Positions 26,628 to 35,575 of a stretch of DNA of 64,000 nucleotides are shown piece by piece. Below the pieces are notes generated by a model. That model was not told where the DNA came from, ran no database searches, and saw only the letters and a list, made by a program, of their open reading frames with translations. The DNA is from Deltaproteobacteria bacterium HGW-Deltaproteobacteria-6 (GTDB lineage: Bacteria > Desulfobacterota > Syntrophia > Syntrophales > Smithellaceae). Within the stretch, counting starts at the first letter, position 1. Each line of letters begins with the position of its first letter. Where the stretch lies: positions 124,001-188,000 of the forward strand of contig PHAT01000002.1 in NCBI GenBank assembly GCA_002840435.1, in the 5' to 3' direction. A program made the position numbers and the translations under genes.

Positions 26628-26655
26628 GCAGGGAGCGGTTTAGATCGCTCCCTGC
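26628..26655 (-). terminator. Intrinsic terminator for the secretion ATPase gene
   Basis: GCAGGGAGCG (26628-26637) and CGCTCCCTGC (26646-26655) form a ten-base stem. Read on the minus strand a run of eight T follows, so it terminates the minus-strand ATPase gene. It lacks a T run for the convergent VIT/VWA gene. Confidence 0.8.
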
Positions 26656-26689
26656 CTTCCAGTCCGAGTGCGCAAGCGGCTTGTTTCCT

Positions 26690-28318
26690 TTATCGGATAC
26701 AAACGCTCAGAACTTCCATCATGTCGGTCTCCCCTGCCATAACCTTCGACACGCCGCATTGGAGCAGGGTTTCCATGCCTTCAGCCATTGCCGTTTTACG
26801 AAGGGCGGCAATGGATTTGCGGTTGGTAATCATTTGCTTGATATTGTCGGAGGCGATGAGCAGTTCAAACAGCCCCATTCTGCCGCGATACCCCATATCA
26901 TTGCATTCCTTGCAGCCTTTTGCCCGGTAGAGTTTGAAATCGTCATGATAGGGAATGTTGAGCGCGGCGAAGGCCTTTTCACCGTAATGATGGGCGAGCT
27001 CCGCAAATTCCTGCGCGGTCGGATGATAGGCCTCTTTGCATTTGCTGCAGAGGCGCCGCACGAGTCTCTGGGCGAGGACGCAAAGCAGGGAATCGGCGAA
27101 GGCAAAGGGATCGATGCCCATATCGAGCAGGCGCACGATGGTTTCAGGGGCATTATTGGTGTGGAGCGTGCTGATCACCAGATGGCCGGTTGTGGAAGCT
27201 TCTATTCCCATTTTTGCCGTTTCGTAATCCCGCATTTCCCCGACCATGATGACGTCGGGATCGGCGCGCAGAAAGGATCGCATGGCCGCCGCGAAATCCA
27301 GGCCGATTTTATGATGGATCTGCAGCTGCCTTATGCCGTGCTGGGTAATTTCCACGGGATCTTCCGCCGTCCAGATCTTGACGTTGGGTTTGTTGATGAC
27401 CTGAAGCGCCGCATGGGCGGTTGTTGTCTTTCCAGAGCCTGTCGGTCCGACCAGAAGAATAAGACCATAAGGCTTGGTCAGCTGGGCTTTGAAGCGATGG
27501 TGAACATTTTCAGGCATCCAGAGTTCGTCGAGGGTCATGATTTCGCCCCTCGTGAGCAGGCGCAGGACGACGTCTTCCACATACCCGTGTGTCGGCAGCG
27601 TGGCAACCCGAAGTTCTATTTCATCAGCGCCCGGCACCTTGTATTTGATCTTTCCGTCCTGGGGAAGACGTTTTTCCGTAATATCGAGGTCGGCCATGAT
27701 TTTAATGCGGGAGACGATGGCCGCCCTGTATTCATAGGGGAAATTCTTATAGTGGATGCATTCACCGTCGATCCGGAAACGGATATTAACCAGTTTATCC
27801 TTGGCGTCCGGTTCAATATGAATGTCGGAAGCGCGCTTGTCATAAGCTTCATTGATGGCATCATTGATCAGTTTCACAATACTGACATCCGCCTCAGTAA
27901 CGCCATTGGCGGCTTCCTTTTTGGCATCATCGTCCGTATAGGCATCTTTATCTTCCGGTTCGCCGACATCGTAAAAATATTCAATGAATTTTCCTATGTC
28001 CTGTTTTGTGGCTGAAATGTATTCCACAGCCTTGGTTTTCAGGATGTTTTCAATGATATCCCTTTTGATGATGTTGCTGGGATTATCGACGATTACGGCT
28101 ATCTTTTCTCCGCGTAATTCCAGAGGCACCCATAGTTCGCGTCTTAAATATTCATAACGCAGATTCTTCAGCAGGCCTTCCGGAACGGGATATTCCCTGC
28201 TGAATTCAATGGAATTTCCGGCCGCCGGGGAAACTGATTTTGCCTTGGCTTCATATTTGGGATGAATGTTTTTTGGAGCGGCATTATCTTCCCGGTCAGC
28301 TTTAGCTTTGTTATTCAT
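26690..28318 (-). CDS. GspE/PilB-family secretion or pilus assembly ATPase
   Basis: The 542-residue protein is a type II secretion/type IV pilus assembly ATPase. It has an N-terminal MshEN/T2SSE-N type region, then the ATPase core: Walker A GPTGSGKTTT, Asp box TAEDPVEI, Walker B VIMVGEMRD and His box STLHTNNAPE. A four-cysteine zinc site follows (CSKCKEA and CKECND). The first about 45 residues are charged and low-complexity. It powers pseudopilus or pilus subunit polymerisation at the inner membrane. No other secretion genes are nearby, so which system it serves is open. AGGAATCC lies before ATG 28318. Confidence 0.93.
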   Translation of the reverse strand: MNNKAKADREDNAAPKNIHPKYEAKAKSVSPAAGNSIEFSREYPVPEGLLKNLRYEYLRRELWVPLELRGEKIAVIVDNPSNIIKRDIIENILKTKAVEYISATKQDIGKFIEYFYDVGEPEDKDAYTDDDAKKEAANGVTEADVSIVKLINDAINEAYDKRASDIHIEPDAKDKLVNIRFRIDGECIHYKNFPYEYRAAIVSRIKIMADLDITEKRLPQDGKIKYKVPGADEIELRVATLPTHGYVEDVVLRLLTRGEIMTLDELWMPENVHHRFKAQLTKPYGLILLVGPTGSGKTTTAHAALQVINKPNVKIWTAEDPVEITQHGIRQLQIHHKIGLDFAAAMRSFLRADPDVIMVGEMRDYETAKMGIEASTTGHLVISTLHTNNAPETIVRLLDMGIDPFAFADSLLCVLAQRLVRRLCSKCKEAYHPTAQEFAELAHHYGEKAFAALNIPYHDDFKLYRAKGCKECNDMGYRGRMGLFELLIASDNIKQMITNRKSIAALRKTAMAEGMETLLQCGVSKVMAGETDMMEVLSVCIR

Positions 28319-28414
28319 AAGATGGATTCCTGTAAAAAATCGATAATTTTATGTTCTGATTATAGGAGAACAGGCTCTGAAGGTCAATTCTTAAAAAAAG
28401 CATTTTTGCGATGA

Positions 28415-28771
28415 TTAAATGACTTCAATGCCTTCTATTTGAAACTTTGCGCCTGAAATGAGCGTGTAATTCGGGGTGAAACAGTCCGGGCAGAGAATAT
28501 CCTCGCCGGCGTAGCGATCCCGATCGATTTCAAAATCCTTGTCACAGTCCCGGCAGTGACAGACGATGGGGTCCGGGATAATCAGAATTTCGGCATTTTC
28601 GGCAATGGTTCCCTTGCTGATGTAATTGAAGTAGTGTTGAATCCATTCTTTTTTGATATCCCGGAGCGCGCCCAGCCTGAGCGCAATGGTTACAACCTTT
28701 TGCGAATTCGTCTTTCGGGCATACCGGAGTGCCGTGTCCAGGATATTTTTTGTCAGGGGGAGCTCGTGCAT
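28415..28771 (-). CDS. hypA: Hydrogenase nickel-insertion protein HypA
   Basis: The 118-residue protein has the N-terminal MHE with the nickel-binding His and the paired zinc cysteines CHCRDC and CPDC. HypA delivers nickel to NiFe hydrogenase with HypB. No hydrogenase or hypB gene is in the window. It follows the FeS protein gene by 21 bases, so they likely share a transcript. The middle is slightly diverged, but length and motifs fit the family. Confidence 0.9.
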   Translation of the reverse strand: MHELPLTKNILDTALRYARKTNSQKVVTIALRLGALRDIKKEWIQHYFNYISKGTIAENAEILIIPDPIVCHCRDCDKDFEIDRDRYAGEDILCPDCFTPNYTLISGAKFQIEGIEVI

Positions 28772-28792
28772 GAGGATTTGCTCTGCTTCCTG

Positions 28793-29902
28793 TTATGCTT
28801 TAGCTGCCGCTAGCCTGAGTTTATCGATCTGCGCTTTTTCCAGTCCCATGAGCTCCTGATTGTCAAAAAACTTTTCTTCCTGAGGCAGGGTCAGCAGGTG
28901 ATCGGGTTTTCGCTCCAGAATCAGGGAATCGGTGGGGCAGGTGGTCACACAGAGGCCGCAGCCGACACAGTTATCCCTGTTCAATACCGTCTTGTCATCC
29001 GCGTTGACGGTCATCGCCTTTACGGGACAGCGTTCGACGCATTGTCCGCAGTCAATACAGCTTTCTTCATCCTTGACGCATTTGTAGTTGCCCCAGGAAT
29101 CATAGCCCGTGCCATGATGAATCTTGGCCGCCATCAGAAAACCGCAATGGCACTTGGAACAGTTGCAAAAACCGGAGCATTCCTTGGCATGAGCCATCTG
29201 CACAAACAGTCCTGCGGGGTCGTCATGGTGCAGAATTTCGAGGGCCTGTTCGATGGTGATCACGCGCGGGTTGGCGATTTTTGTCTCCAGGAGGTATTGG
29301 GCCATTGAGCCGAAAGCGATACAGACGTTCATCTCATCCGTACACGGGCAGTGCCTTTTGGCAAACGTAGCGACCTTTCTGCAGGCGCAGTCGCTCGCGA
29401 CAATCAATGTCTGTTTTTTGATAATGGCTTCAATGTCGTCATCCGGGAGAAGTTTTCCGTCCTTTACCGTATCGGCACGGACCGGAACGATTCTCGCGAT
29501 CGGAATATGATAGTCCATCAGCACTTTCCCGTAGGCTTCCGCGTAATACTGCCCCATGTTGATGGCATCTTTCTGATCAATGCTGTCTACATTGAATTCC
29601 CAGATGCCATGGATAAAGGGCACGATCCGGTATTTTTTTTCGTCACCCTCGCGTTCCCAATACATCAGGCCTCTCTGCGACATGGATTCCAGTTTTTCGG
29701 TCGCGTCTTCGACGCTCATGCCCAGGTCGCAGGCCACCTGCTCGGGCGATTGCAGACCCCGCTTAAACTTGATGAAGATTTCCGCGTCTTCTTCCGTGAA
29801 GACTTTTTTCAGGAATACCAGCTCAGACCCTTTTTCGGTTTTGGGATAACCTTTGGTCATCCCGTCTAATTTCTGCCTCAATTTTTCATAGACATCTTCC
29901 AT
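28793..29902 (-). CDS. Iron-sulfur protein with N-terminal winged-helix-like region
   Basis: The 369-residue cytoplasmic protein starts at ATG 29902 (GAGG upstream); an in-frame ATG at 29929 is less favoured. An N-terminal region (about 35-100) looks like a winged helix (SPEQVACDLGMS). Two cysteine clusters follow, SDCACRKV with HCPC and CSGFCNCSKCHCGF, then two classical 4Fe-4S motifs: CIDCGQCVERCP and CVGCGLCVTTCP. This suggests electron transfer, possibly coupled to sensing or to hydrogenase chemistry, as hypA is next. Proteins of this form recur in anaerobes; exact partner unknown. Confidence 0.82.
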   Translation of the reverse strand: MEDVYEKLRQKLDGMTKGYPKTEKGSELVFLKKVFTEEDAEIFIKFKRGLQSPEQVACDLGMSVEDATEKLESMSQRGLMYWEREGDEKKYRIVPFIHGIWEFNVDSIDQKDAINMGQYYAEAYGKVLMDYHIPIARIVPVRADTVKDGKLLPDDDIEAIIKKQTLIVASDCACRKVATFAKRHCPCTDEMNVCIAFGSMAQYLLETKIANPRVITIEQALEILHHDDPAGLFVQMAHAKECSGFCNCSKCHCGFLMAAKIHHGTGYDSWGNYKCVKDEESCIDCGQCVERCPVKAMTVNADDKTVLNRDNCVGCGLCVTTCPTDSLILERKPDHLLTLPQEEKFFDNQELMGLEKAQIDKLRLAAAKA

Positions 29903-30000
29903 TTTTCTTTTCCTCACTTTGTCCGTCAACGTGTCTGCGCCACGTAAAGATTTTATGCAGCCTGATGCTCTTTAACATGTCCCGTGCAGGACGGCTACCC

Positions 30001-30624
30001 TTAAATTAAGTCCAGATATTTCAAAATCAGTTCAATGCATTTATCAACGCCTGTTTTACTCGTATTGATAGAAAGGTCATATCGTCTGGCGTCCGTCCAT
30101 TTCTGCCCCGTAACGGTTTGATGATAGATGGCTCTTTCTTTATCGCTTTGGGCGATCATGCTTCCGGCGGCTTCTTCTGATACGGCATACAGCGTCTGGA
30201 TGCGGTTTTTGCGGAAGGGGATGTCGCCATGCAAAAACAAGCTGACATGATTCGGATGTTCACGAAGGATATAAGCGCCGCAACGGCCAATAATCACCGC
30301 CGAACGTTCTTTGGCAATCCTCGCTATGATTTCACTTTCAGTTTTAAATAAGGCATGGTCTGACGGGGGCATGATATGCGGTTTTACATAGGTATCCGGC
30401 GCAACGGCATATGATCGGATGAACGACTGCCAGAAGGAAAGTTTCTTTTCGTCGCGCGATTTCAAATCCTCTTCCAATACCGAAAACTGTTTGGCTGCCT
30501 GATTGATGATTTCACGGTCTGCATAAAAAATATTCAGACTTTTGGCCAGCTGCTGCCCCACGTAGCCTCCTCCACAGCCTAATTGACGGCTGATGGTAAT
30601 TGCAAAGGGTGACGTAATTTTCAC
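30001..30624 (-). CDS. Cytidylate-kinase-like family protein
   Basis: The 207-residue protein belongs to the cytidylate kinase-like group. It starts with AITISRQLGCGGGYVGQQLA, a nucleotide-binding loop of the family's variant type, and has VIIGRCGAYIL in the middle and an Arg-rich LID-like segment (DIPFRKNRIQ). True Cmk enzymes are slightly longer and differ in the P-loop. The reaction and substrate are unproven. AGGAGG lies before ATG 30624. It stands between the FeS gene and an MFS gene, all on the minus strand. Confidence 0.82.
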   Translation of the reverse strand: MKITSPFAITISRQLGCGGGYVGQQLAKSLNIFYADREIINQAAKQFSVLEEDLKSRDEKKLSFWQSFIRSYAVAPDTYVKPHIMPPSDHALFKTESEIIARIAKERSAVIIGRCGAYILREHPNHVSLFLHGDIPFRKNRIQTLYAVSEEAAGSMIAQSDKERAIYHQTVTGQKWTDARRYDLSINTSKTGVDKCIELILKYLDLI

Positions 30625-30700
30625 TTTTCATGCCTCCTGATTTACGAAATTTGTTTATCATGACCATTCTACGGTTCCTGAACAACATGTCTGAACGCGA

Positions 30701-31879
30701 CTATTCAGATGACGCCTTTCTTCCATATAAAAAGTAATAAAGAGGAATCGTTGCCAGGATCATGATGGACATGATCAGGTACAAGCCGCGGTATCCGGTG
30801 AAGGGCACCAATGAACCGAGTAAATACGGTCCTACGCCGAATCCTAAATCTACAAAAATGAAAAATGTGGATGTGGCCAGGCCCAGCCGATGAGGCGGCA
30901 GACCTTTAATGGAAATGGCCTGAGCGGAGGATATGAAATTTCCATAGCCCAGGCCGATGATCACTCCCGCCAGGAGCAAAGCAATGCCCTGATTGGCCAG
31001 ACTGAATAAAAGCATCCCGGCGGCGTAAATGAAAAGGGAGGGGTAGACGACGAAATCAGCTCCTTTTATGTCCAATAAACGTCCGGACACGGGCCGCGAG
31101 AAAAAAACCGTTATGGCGTATACCAGAAAATAGAAGCTTGCCGCTTCCACCAGATGAATCTGCTTGGCATACAGGGGGATAAAAGTTAATAAGCCGGAAT
31201 AACTGAACCCTATGATTAAAATAATAATCGATATCGGGACGGCTTTAAATTCCAGAAAATTGGAAAGGCGAAACCCTTTTACAGCCCTGTCCTGGCCATA
31301 CTCCGGTGATTCATAAGCCGGTTGAGCAACGACAAAAGACAGCGCAAAACTGCCGGCGGCTAATATCGACGTCACAACAAATATCATCTTAAAATCCACG
31401 CCGTGAATTAAAAACATTCCCATAAAAGGACCCAATGCCACGGCCAGTATTGCGCCCATACTGTAGCAGCCGATGCCCTCTCCGCGCCTGCTGTCCGGAA
31501 TAATCTGGGCGACGATGGTCCCCGTGGCGGTGCTGGCCGCCCCGAAAGCTATTCCATGTAAAAGCCTGATGATGATCAACAGGGATAAATGAATTGCCGC
31601 GAAATATAATACGGAAGTGATAATAAAAAATATGGTGCTGATGATGAGCACTTTTTTACTGCCCGTATCTTCTATAATCCGCCCGGTCCCCAATCGGCCT
31701 ATTAATGCGCCAATGATAAAAATGCCCGCGACAAGCCCCGCGATGTTTGTGGAAGCCTGAAATTTATCCACGGCATAAGACGCGATCGTGACCATCAATA
31801 AGAAGTGCGTCAGGAATACCAGGAAATTAATCACGGACACCGTGACGAAATCCTTTGTCCATAGCCTTTCCTTATCCAT
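30701..31879 (-). CDS. Major facilitator superfamily transporter
   Basis: The 392-residue inner-membrane protein has 12 predicted membrane helices. The loop between helices 2 and 3 has the MFS signature region GRLGTGRIIEDTGSKKVL, and the second half has a matching GRLLD. It lacks extra periplasmic or regulatory domains. It is a proton- or sodium-driven importer or exporter; the substrate cannot be read from sequence. GGCGGAG precedes ATG 31879. It is divergent from glyA. Confidence 0.9.
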   Translation of the reverse strand: MDKERLWTKDFVTVSVINFLVFLTHFLLMVTIASYAVDKFQASTNIAGLVAGIFIIGALIGRLGTGRIIEDTGSKKVLIISTIFFIITSVLYFAAIHLSLLIIIRLLHGIAFGAASTATGTIVAQIIPDSRRGEGIGCYSMGAILAVALGPFMGMFLIHGVDFKMIFVVTSILAAGSFALSFVVAQPAYESPEYGQDRAVKGFRLSNFLEFKAVPISIIILIIGFSYSGLLTFIPLYAKQIHLVEAASFYFLVYAITVFFSRPVSGRLLDIKGADFVVYPSLFIYAAGMLLFSLANQGIALLLAGVIIGLGYGNFISSAQAISIKGLPPHRLGLATSTFFIFVDLGFGVGPYLLGSLVPFTGYRGLYLIMSIMILATIPLYYFLYGRKASSE

Positions 31880-32240
31880 GTTCTCCGCCTTTAAAAATCC
31901 CCGTTGCCCATCCGGCCCGGAGGGCTTTGCTGACAGCTTTTTTACCGCTCCCGGAAACGGGAGGCAACTTGTTTTTATTTTCCGTTTAATTTGTGAGCGG
32001 GAATAACGGGATTGTCAATCAGAATCTGACTGTCAGAAAAAAGCCCATATAATTCAAGCCAATATATGAGGCGCTTCCCCGGGCATCCAAAAAATGCTTG
32101 CAAAATAATTCACCATTCTTTAAAAGACAAGCCAGTCAGCAACTGGCGTTGTGGGTGGAAATAACCATCAGGAAGCTTCCTTCTTTTGCCGTGCGCCTGG
32201 GCAAAGAAAAAATATTTAAAAATATTTAAAGGAGGAGCCC
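31880..32240. other. Divergent intergenic region between an MFS gene and glyA
   Basis: About 360 bases without a gene. It holds a possible plus-strand promoter (32026-32053), a small hairpin CCAGT/ACTGG near 32130-32145, and a direct repeat AAATATTTAA just before the glyA ribosome site (32213-32232). I did not find a glycine or folate riboswitch core. Confidence 0.5.
32026..32053 (+). promoter_or_regulatory. Possible promoter for glyA
   Basis: CTGACT (32026-32031) and TATAAT (32048-32053) are separated by 16 bases, leaving a leader of about 180 bases before ATG 32241. The -10 is perfect and the -35 weak. Confidence 0.4.
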
Positions 32241-33584
32241 ATGGTTACGAAAAAGCAAAACCCGTCCATCAAGAACACATCTTTAAAGAAGCAAAATCAC
32301 TCTTTTGAAAATTGCAGCAACAGCAATTGGGAAAGCCTCAGGCAAAACGATCCGGATGTTTTTCAGGCCATTGCAGGTGAAGAACAGAGAGAACGCAAAG
32401 GGATCGAATTGATTCCGTCGGAAAACTATACCTATCCGGAAGTGCTGGCGGCCAACGGTTCCATTTTTACAAACAAGTATTCCGAAGGATATCCCGGCAA
32501 GCGCTACTACGGCGGACAGGAATTTACCGACCAGATTGAACGGCTGGCCATTGAGCGGGCCAAAAAAGTGTTCCGCTGCGAGCATGCCAATGTTCAGGCG
32601 CTCTCGGGATCACCGATGAATCAGGCGGTCTATCTGGCTTTTCTGAAACCGGGAGATACCATTCTGGGGATGGATCTTTCCCACGGCGGACACCTGACAC
32701 ATGGCGCTCCCGTTTCCCATATGGGGAAATTATTCAATTTCGTCCGCTATAAAACAAACCCTGACAATTCAGGGAAAATCGATTTTGACGCTTTAATGAA
32801 AACCGCCCTGGAAACGAAGCCGAAAATCGTCTTGTGCGGTTACACATCCTATCCCAGAGACTATAACTATGACAATTTTAAGAGGGTGGCCGATGCAGTC
32901 GGCGCCATTACCATGGCGGATATCTCTCACATCGGCGGACTGGTCGCGGCGGACGTGATGAAAAATCCCTTTGACTCCGGATTTGATATCGTTACGACAA
33001 CAACGCACAAAAGCCTGCGGGGCCCCAGAGGCGCATTGATCATGTGTAAATCGAAATACGCAGGTGTGATTGACAAGTCGGTGTTTCCGGGGCTTCAGGG
33101 CGGGCCGCATATGCAGACTATCGCGGCCATTGCCGTTACGCTGGGCAAGGCGCTGGAGCCTGAGTTCAAGGTGTACGCAACGCAGATTTTGCGGAACGCC
33201 AGAGTGCTTGCCCAGACGCTGATCAAAAACGGCGTCAAGTTGATTACTAACGGAACGGACAATCACATGATGGTGATCGATACGGTCAAAAGTTTTGGCA
33301 TCGACGGAAAACAGGCGGAAATTATTCTGGACAGCGTCTCCATCACCACCAACAAGCAGATTATTCCGGACGATCCAAACCCGCCGCTTCGACCCAGCGG
33401 CATCCGGCTGGGAACGCCGGCGGCAACCACCCGCGGTATGAAAGAGGCGGAGATGATTCAAATTGGCAGCTGGATTGCCACGCTGCTGAAAAATTATCAG
33501 GATGAAGCATTGAACGGGAGGATGAAGCAGGACGTGGAAGAATTCTGCATGAGATTTCCGGTTCCCGGATTGATCTTATCCTAG
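32241..33584 (+). CDS. glyA: Serine hydroxymethyltransferase
   Basis: This PLP enzyme interconverts serine and glycine with tetrahydrofolate. Of 447 residues, about the first 30 are a Lys/Asn/Ser-rich extension not usual in GlyA (normally about 415 residues). Key parts: IPSENYTYPEV near the start, EGYPGKRYYGG, DLSHGGHLTHG, and the PLP-lysine segment TTTTHKSLRGPRGA. PSGIRLGTPAATTRGM is the C-terminal substrate loop. ATG 32241 has a near-perfect AAAGGAGGAG. It is a single-gene unit feeding one-carbon metabolism. Confidence 0.96.
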   Translation: MVTKKQNPSIKNTSLKKQNHSFENCSNSNWESLRQNDPDVFQAIAGEEQRERKGIELIPSENYTYPEVLAANGSIFTNKYSEGYPGKRYYGGQEFTDQIERLAIERAKKVFRCEHANVQALSGSPMNQAVYLAFLKPGDTILGMDLSHGGHLTHGAPVSHMGKLFNFVRYKTNPDNSGKIDFDALMKTALETKPKIVLCGYTSYPRDYNYDNFKRVADAVGAITMADISHIGGLVAADVMKNPFDSGFDIVTTTTHKSLRGPRGALIMCKSKYAGVIDKSVFPGLQGGPHMQTIAAIAVTLGKALEPEFKVYATQILRNARVLAQTLIKNGVKLITNGTDNHMMVIDTVKSFGIDGKQAEIILDSVSITTNKQIIPDDPNPPLRPSGIRLGTPAATTRGMKEAEMIQIGSWIATLLKNYQDEALNGRMKQDVEEFCMRFPVPGLILS

Positions 33585-33591
33585 ACGATTA

Positions 33592-33627
33592 CTCCGTGGC
33601 GGCGTTGCGGACCGCGCCGCCATGGAG
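33592..33627. terminator. Hairpin between glyA and a convergent gene
   Basis: A 13-base stem with one wobble pairs CTCCGTGGCGGCG (33592-33604) with CGCCGCCATGGAG (33615-33627); moderately T-rich sequence follows on the plus strand. It probably ends glyA and may act from the other side as well. Confidence 0.5.
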
Positions 33628-33637
33628 ACCTGTCCTG

Positions 33638-34195
33638 TTATTTTGTGTTGATCATTTTATTATACAGTTTAACGTAAGGGCCGTCTTCGCGCCATGCATG
33701 GCAGGTGTTGATCAGGTATTTCAGCATAAACCCGGCGTGATCGGAACGGGAGGCAGGAGGCTTCTGCGACTGGTGTGCCGCAAATCCCTGCACGGCAGCC
33801 GGAGCCATGGCCAAAAGGAGCTCCAGTAAATGGGTGCAGCCTTTATTGCCTCCGGCTATTTTTTTTACTTTTGACGTGAATCCCCGGGTAATTGTCAGGC
33901 CCCTGATGGGAGCAAGGCATTCGATGGTTTCCCGGCATGCCTCTCTGGGCACGGCGATCAGATCAACATCAATATCCTCAATCATTAAACTGGAACAGTT
34001 AATCAAAAGACGGATGCCCATGTGATGAATGACGCCGCGCGGAAACGTTTCGCCGGTTACCGCATGCGTTTCCTGATAACGGTCGTCTTTCAGGAGGCCT
34101 TCGACGATGATTCTCTGTCCATCGTATTCATACGTCGATACTTCAATCTTCCGGGTATGTATTTTTCTCCCTTTTGATTCCCAAACGGTCTGCAT
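33638..34195 (-). CDS. DUF2889-family protein
   Basis: The 185-residue protein matches my recollection of DUF2889: the N-terminal RKIEVSTYEYDGQRIIVEGLL, a GVIHHMGIRLLI segment, a region with EDIDVDLIAVP, and a C-terminal GGNKGCTHLLELLLAMAP. Members often sit with oxygenase or acyl-CoA-type catabolic genes, but the function is unknown. It is cytoplasmic with no membrane segment. It precedes a fumarylacetoacetase-family gene pair in this minus-strand group, with spacing of 32 bases from the gene upstream. Confidence 0.75.
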   Translation of the reverse strand: MQTVWESKGRKIHTRKIEVSTYEYDGQRIIVEGLLKDDRYQETHAVTGETFPRGVIHHMGIRLLINCSSLMIEDIDVDLIAVPREACRETIECLAPIRGLTITRGFTSKVKKIAGGNKGCTHLLELLLAMAPAAVQGFAAHQSQKPPASRSDHAGFMLKYLINTCHAWREDGPYVKLYNKMINTK

Positions 34196-34227
34196 TTCAT
34201 GCTCCTTGTTAAGGCAGGATGTGCCGG

Positions 34228-34542
34228 TTATAAATACTTCAGCCAGTGATAAGCTTTTCGGTTGCCCGGGTATTGTTCATCATGCTCATGATCATAGGCT
34301 TCTTTTTCAAAGGCGATATTTCTATAGGCGCTTCCCCTCCCGAACAATCGAATCAGCCATTCTGCTGCATACCACAGATAAAAGAAGACATAGAGCATTT
34401 CTTTCATCTGAAGCGTGTGGATGACTTCGTGGTTGATTGTTTCGGGGGCTATCGGCGAGCCCTTCGGGGCCAATAAAATACCGAAGAGATTGACGGCCGC
34501 ATATTTATGCAGGGGTATAATCTTTGTATAAATGATTTTCAT
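34228..34542 (-). CDS. Tiny membrane-associated HEXXH protein
   Basis: The 104-residue protein contains HEVIH at about residues 38-42, a zinc-metallopeptidase HEXXH motif, followed by a membrane-type helix (about 50-65, VFFYLWYAAEWLI) and a later EKEAYDHE that could supply a third ligand, giving a minimal gluzincin layout. No known protease domain can be named. Its ATG overlaps the upstream FAH-family stop by four bases (ATGA), so it is translationally coupled. Enzymatic activity is a hypothesis. Confidence 0.75.
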   Translation of the reverse strand: MKIIYTKIIPLHKYAAVNLFGILLAPKGSPIAPETINHEVIHTLQMKEMLYVFFYLWYAAEWLIRLFGRGSAYRNIAFEKEAYDHEHDEQYPGNRKAYHWLKYL

Positions 34543-35345
34543 TTTTCTTTGATGACGTTGTTGGTCAGTGTTCCGATCTTTTCGATTTCAACGCTGACCG
34601 TATCGCCGTCTTTGAGGAACAATGGCGGCTGGCGCGTGAAGCCCACGCCTTCCGGTGTGCCGGTCAGGATGATGGTGCCCGGCAGCAGCGTCATCGAACG
34701 GCTCAGGTTGCTGATAATCGTCTGAATATTAAAAATCATATCCGAGGTTCGGGCATGCTGAACAACCTTGCCGTTGATGAGGCAGCGGATGCCCAGGTCG
34801 TTCGGATTCGGAATTTCATCTTTGGTGACGATCCAGGGACCCAGCGGACAGAAGGTGTCAAAGCTCTTTCCCCTGGCCCACTGTCCTTTTTGCTTGTCGA
34901 ATTGCCAGTCGCGGGCGCTCACATCATTGGCGCAGGTGTATCCCAGTACATAGTCCATAGCGTGGGCAGGGGAGATGTTTTTTACTTTCTTCCCGATGAT
35001 GACGGCCAGCTCCGCTTCGTAATCCACCCGGTCAGGTCCGGCCGAAGGCAGCATAATGGGGGAACCGGATCCGGTGGTACTGCTTACCGCTTTGATAAAC
35101 AGAATCGGCTGGTCGGGATAGGACATGGCCGTCTCATCGCCGTGTTTTTTATAATTGATACCCAGCGCCAGAATGTTGATCGGCATAATGGGGGAAAGCC
35201 ATTGGCTGATCCTGGCTTTCCGGTCAGTGATTTTGTAAGAGCTGGAAATATCGCCTTCAATGATGCAGGCAAAGTTCGGACGGTCCGTCGAGTAAACTCC
35301 GGTGAGCACGTCTTTGTGTTCGGAAACAAAACGGATTATTTTCAT
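34539..35345 (-). CDS. Fumarylacetoacetate hydrolase family protein
   Basis: The 268-residue protein is an FAH-fold enzyme. The C-terminal catalytic core has metal-binding acidic residues in DYEAELAVIIGKK, VSARDWQF and the glycine loop LTGTPEGVGF. Family members cleave or isomerise beta-diketo acids in aromatic or acid breakdown, for example 2-hydroxyhepta-2,4-dienedioate isomerase; the exact substrate is open. It overlaps the small HEXXH gene. Ribosome site is AGGAGC upstream of ATG 35345. Confidence 0.9.
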   Translation of the reverse strand: MKIIRFVSEHKDVLTGVYSTDRPNFACIIEGDISSSYKITDRKARISQWLSPIMPINILALGINYKKHGDETAMSYPDQPILFIKAVSSTTGSGSPIMLPSAGPDRVDYEAELAVIIGKKVKNISPAHAMDYVLGYTCANDVSARDWQFDKQKGQWARGKSFDTFCPLGPWIVTKDEIPNPNDLGIRCLINGKVVQHARTSDMIFNIQTIISNLSRSMTLLPGTIILTGTPEGVGFTRQPPLFLKDGDTVSVEIEKIGTLTNNVIKEK

Positions 35346-35575
35346 GTCACAAAAGCTCCTTGTTCAGGATTTCAATTTTCGAAAAATGCTTTGCGCTTCG
35401 GTTTTTACCATGCCCCCGGGGTGAATTCAACTGTTTGTCGCCATGGATAATAGGTCTTGTCATCCGGGAGGCTTTTCCTGTATAAAAAGTAAAAGTGGTT
35501 TGAAAACATTCAGTATACGCTTGACTGAAAGATGTTGGCCGAACGCGATTGTTTCCTGAAAATAGGTTTTGCCGG

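Noticed and set aside
26543-28015. 490-codon plus-strand frame
   Set aside because: It is the antisense shadow of the GspE/PilB ATPase gene, which has all family motifs.
31880-32240. Glycine or tetrahydrofolate riboswitch before glyA
   Set aside because: The leader is long enough, but no conserved core of either class is visible.
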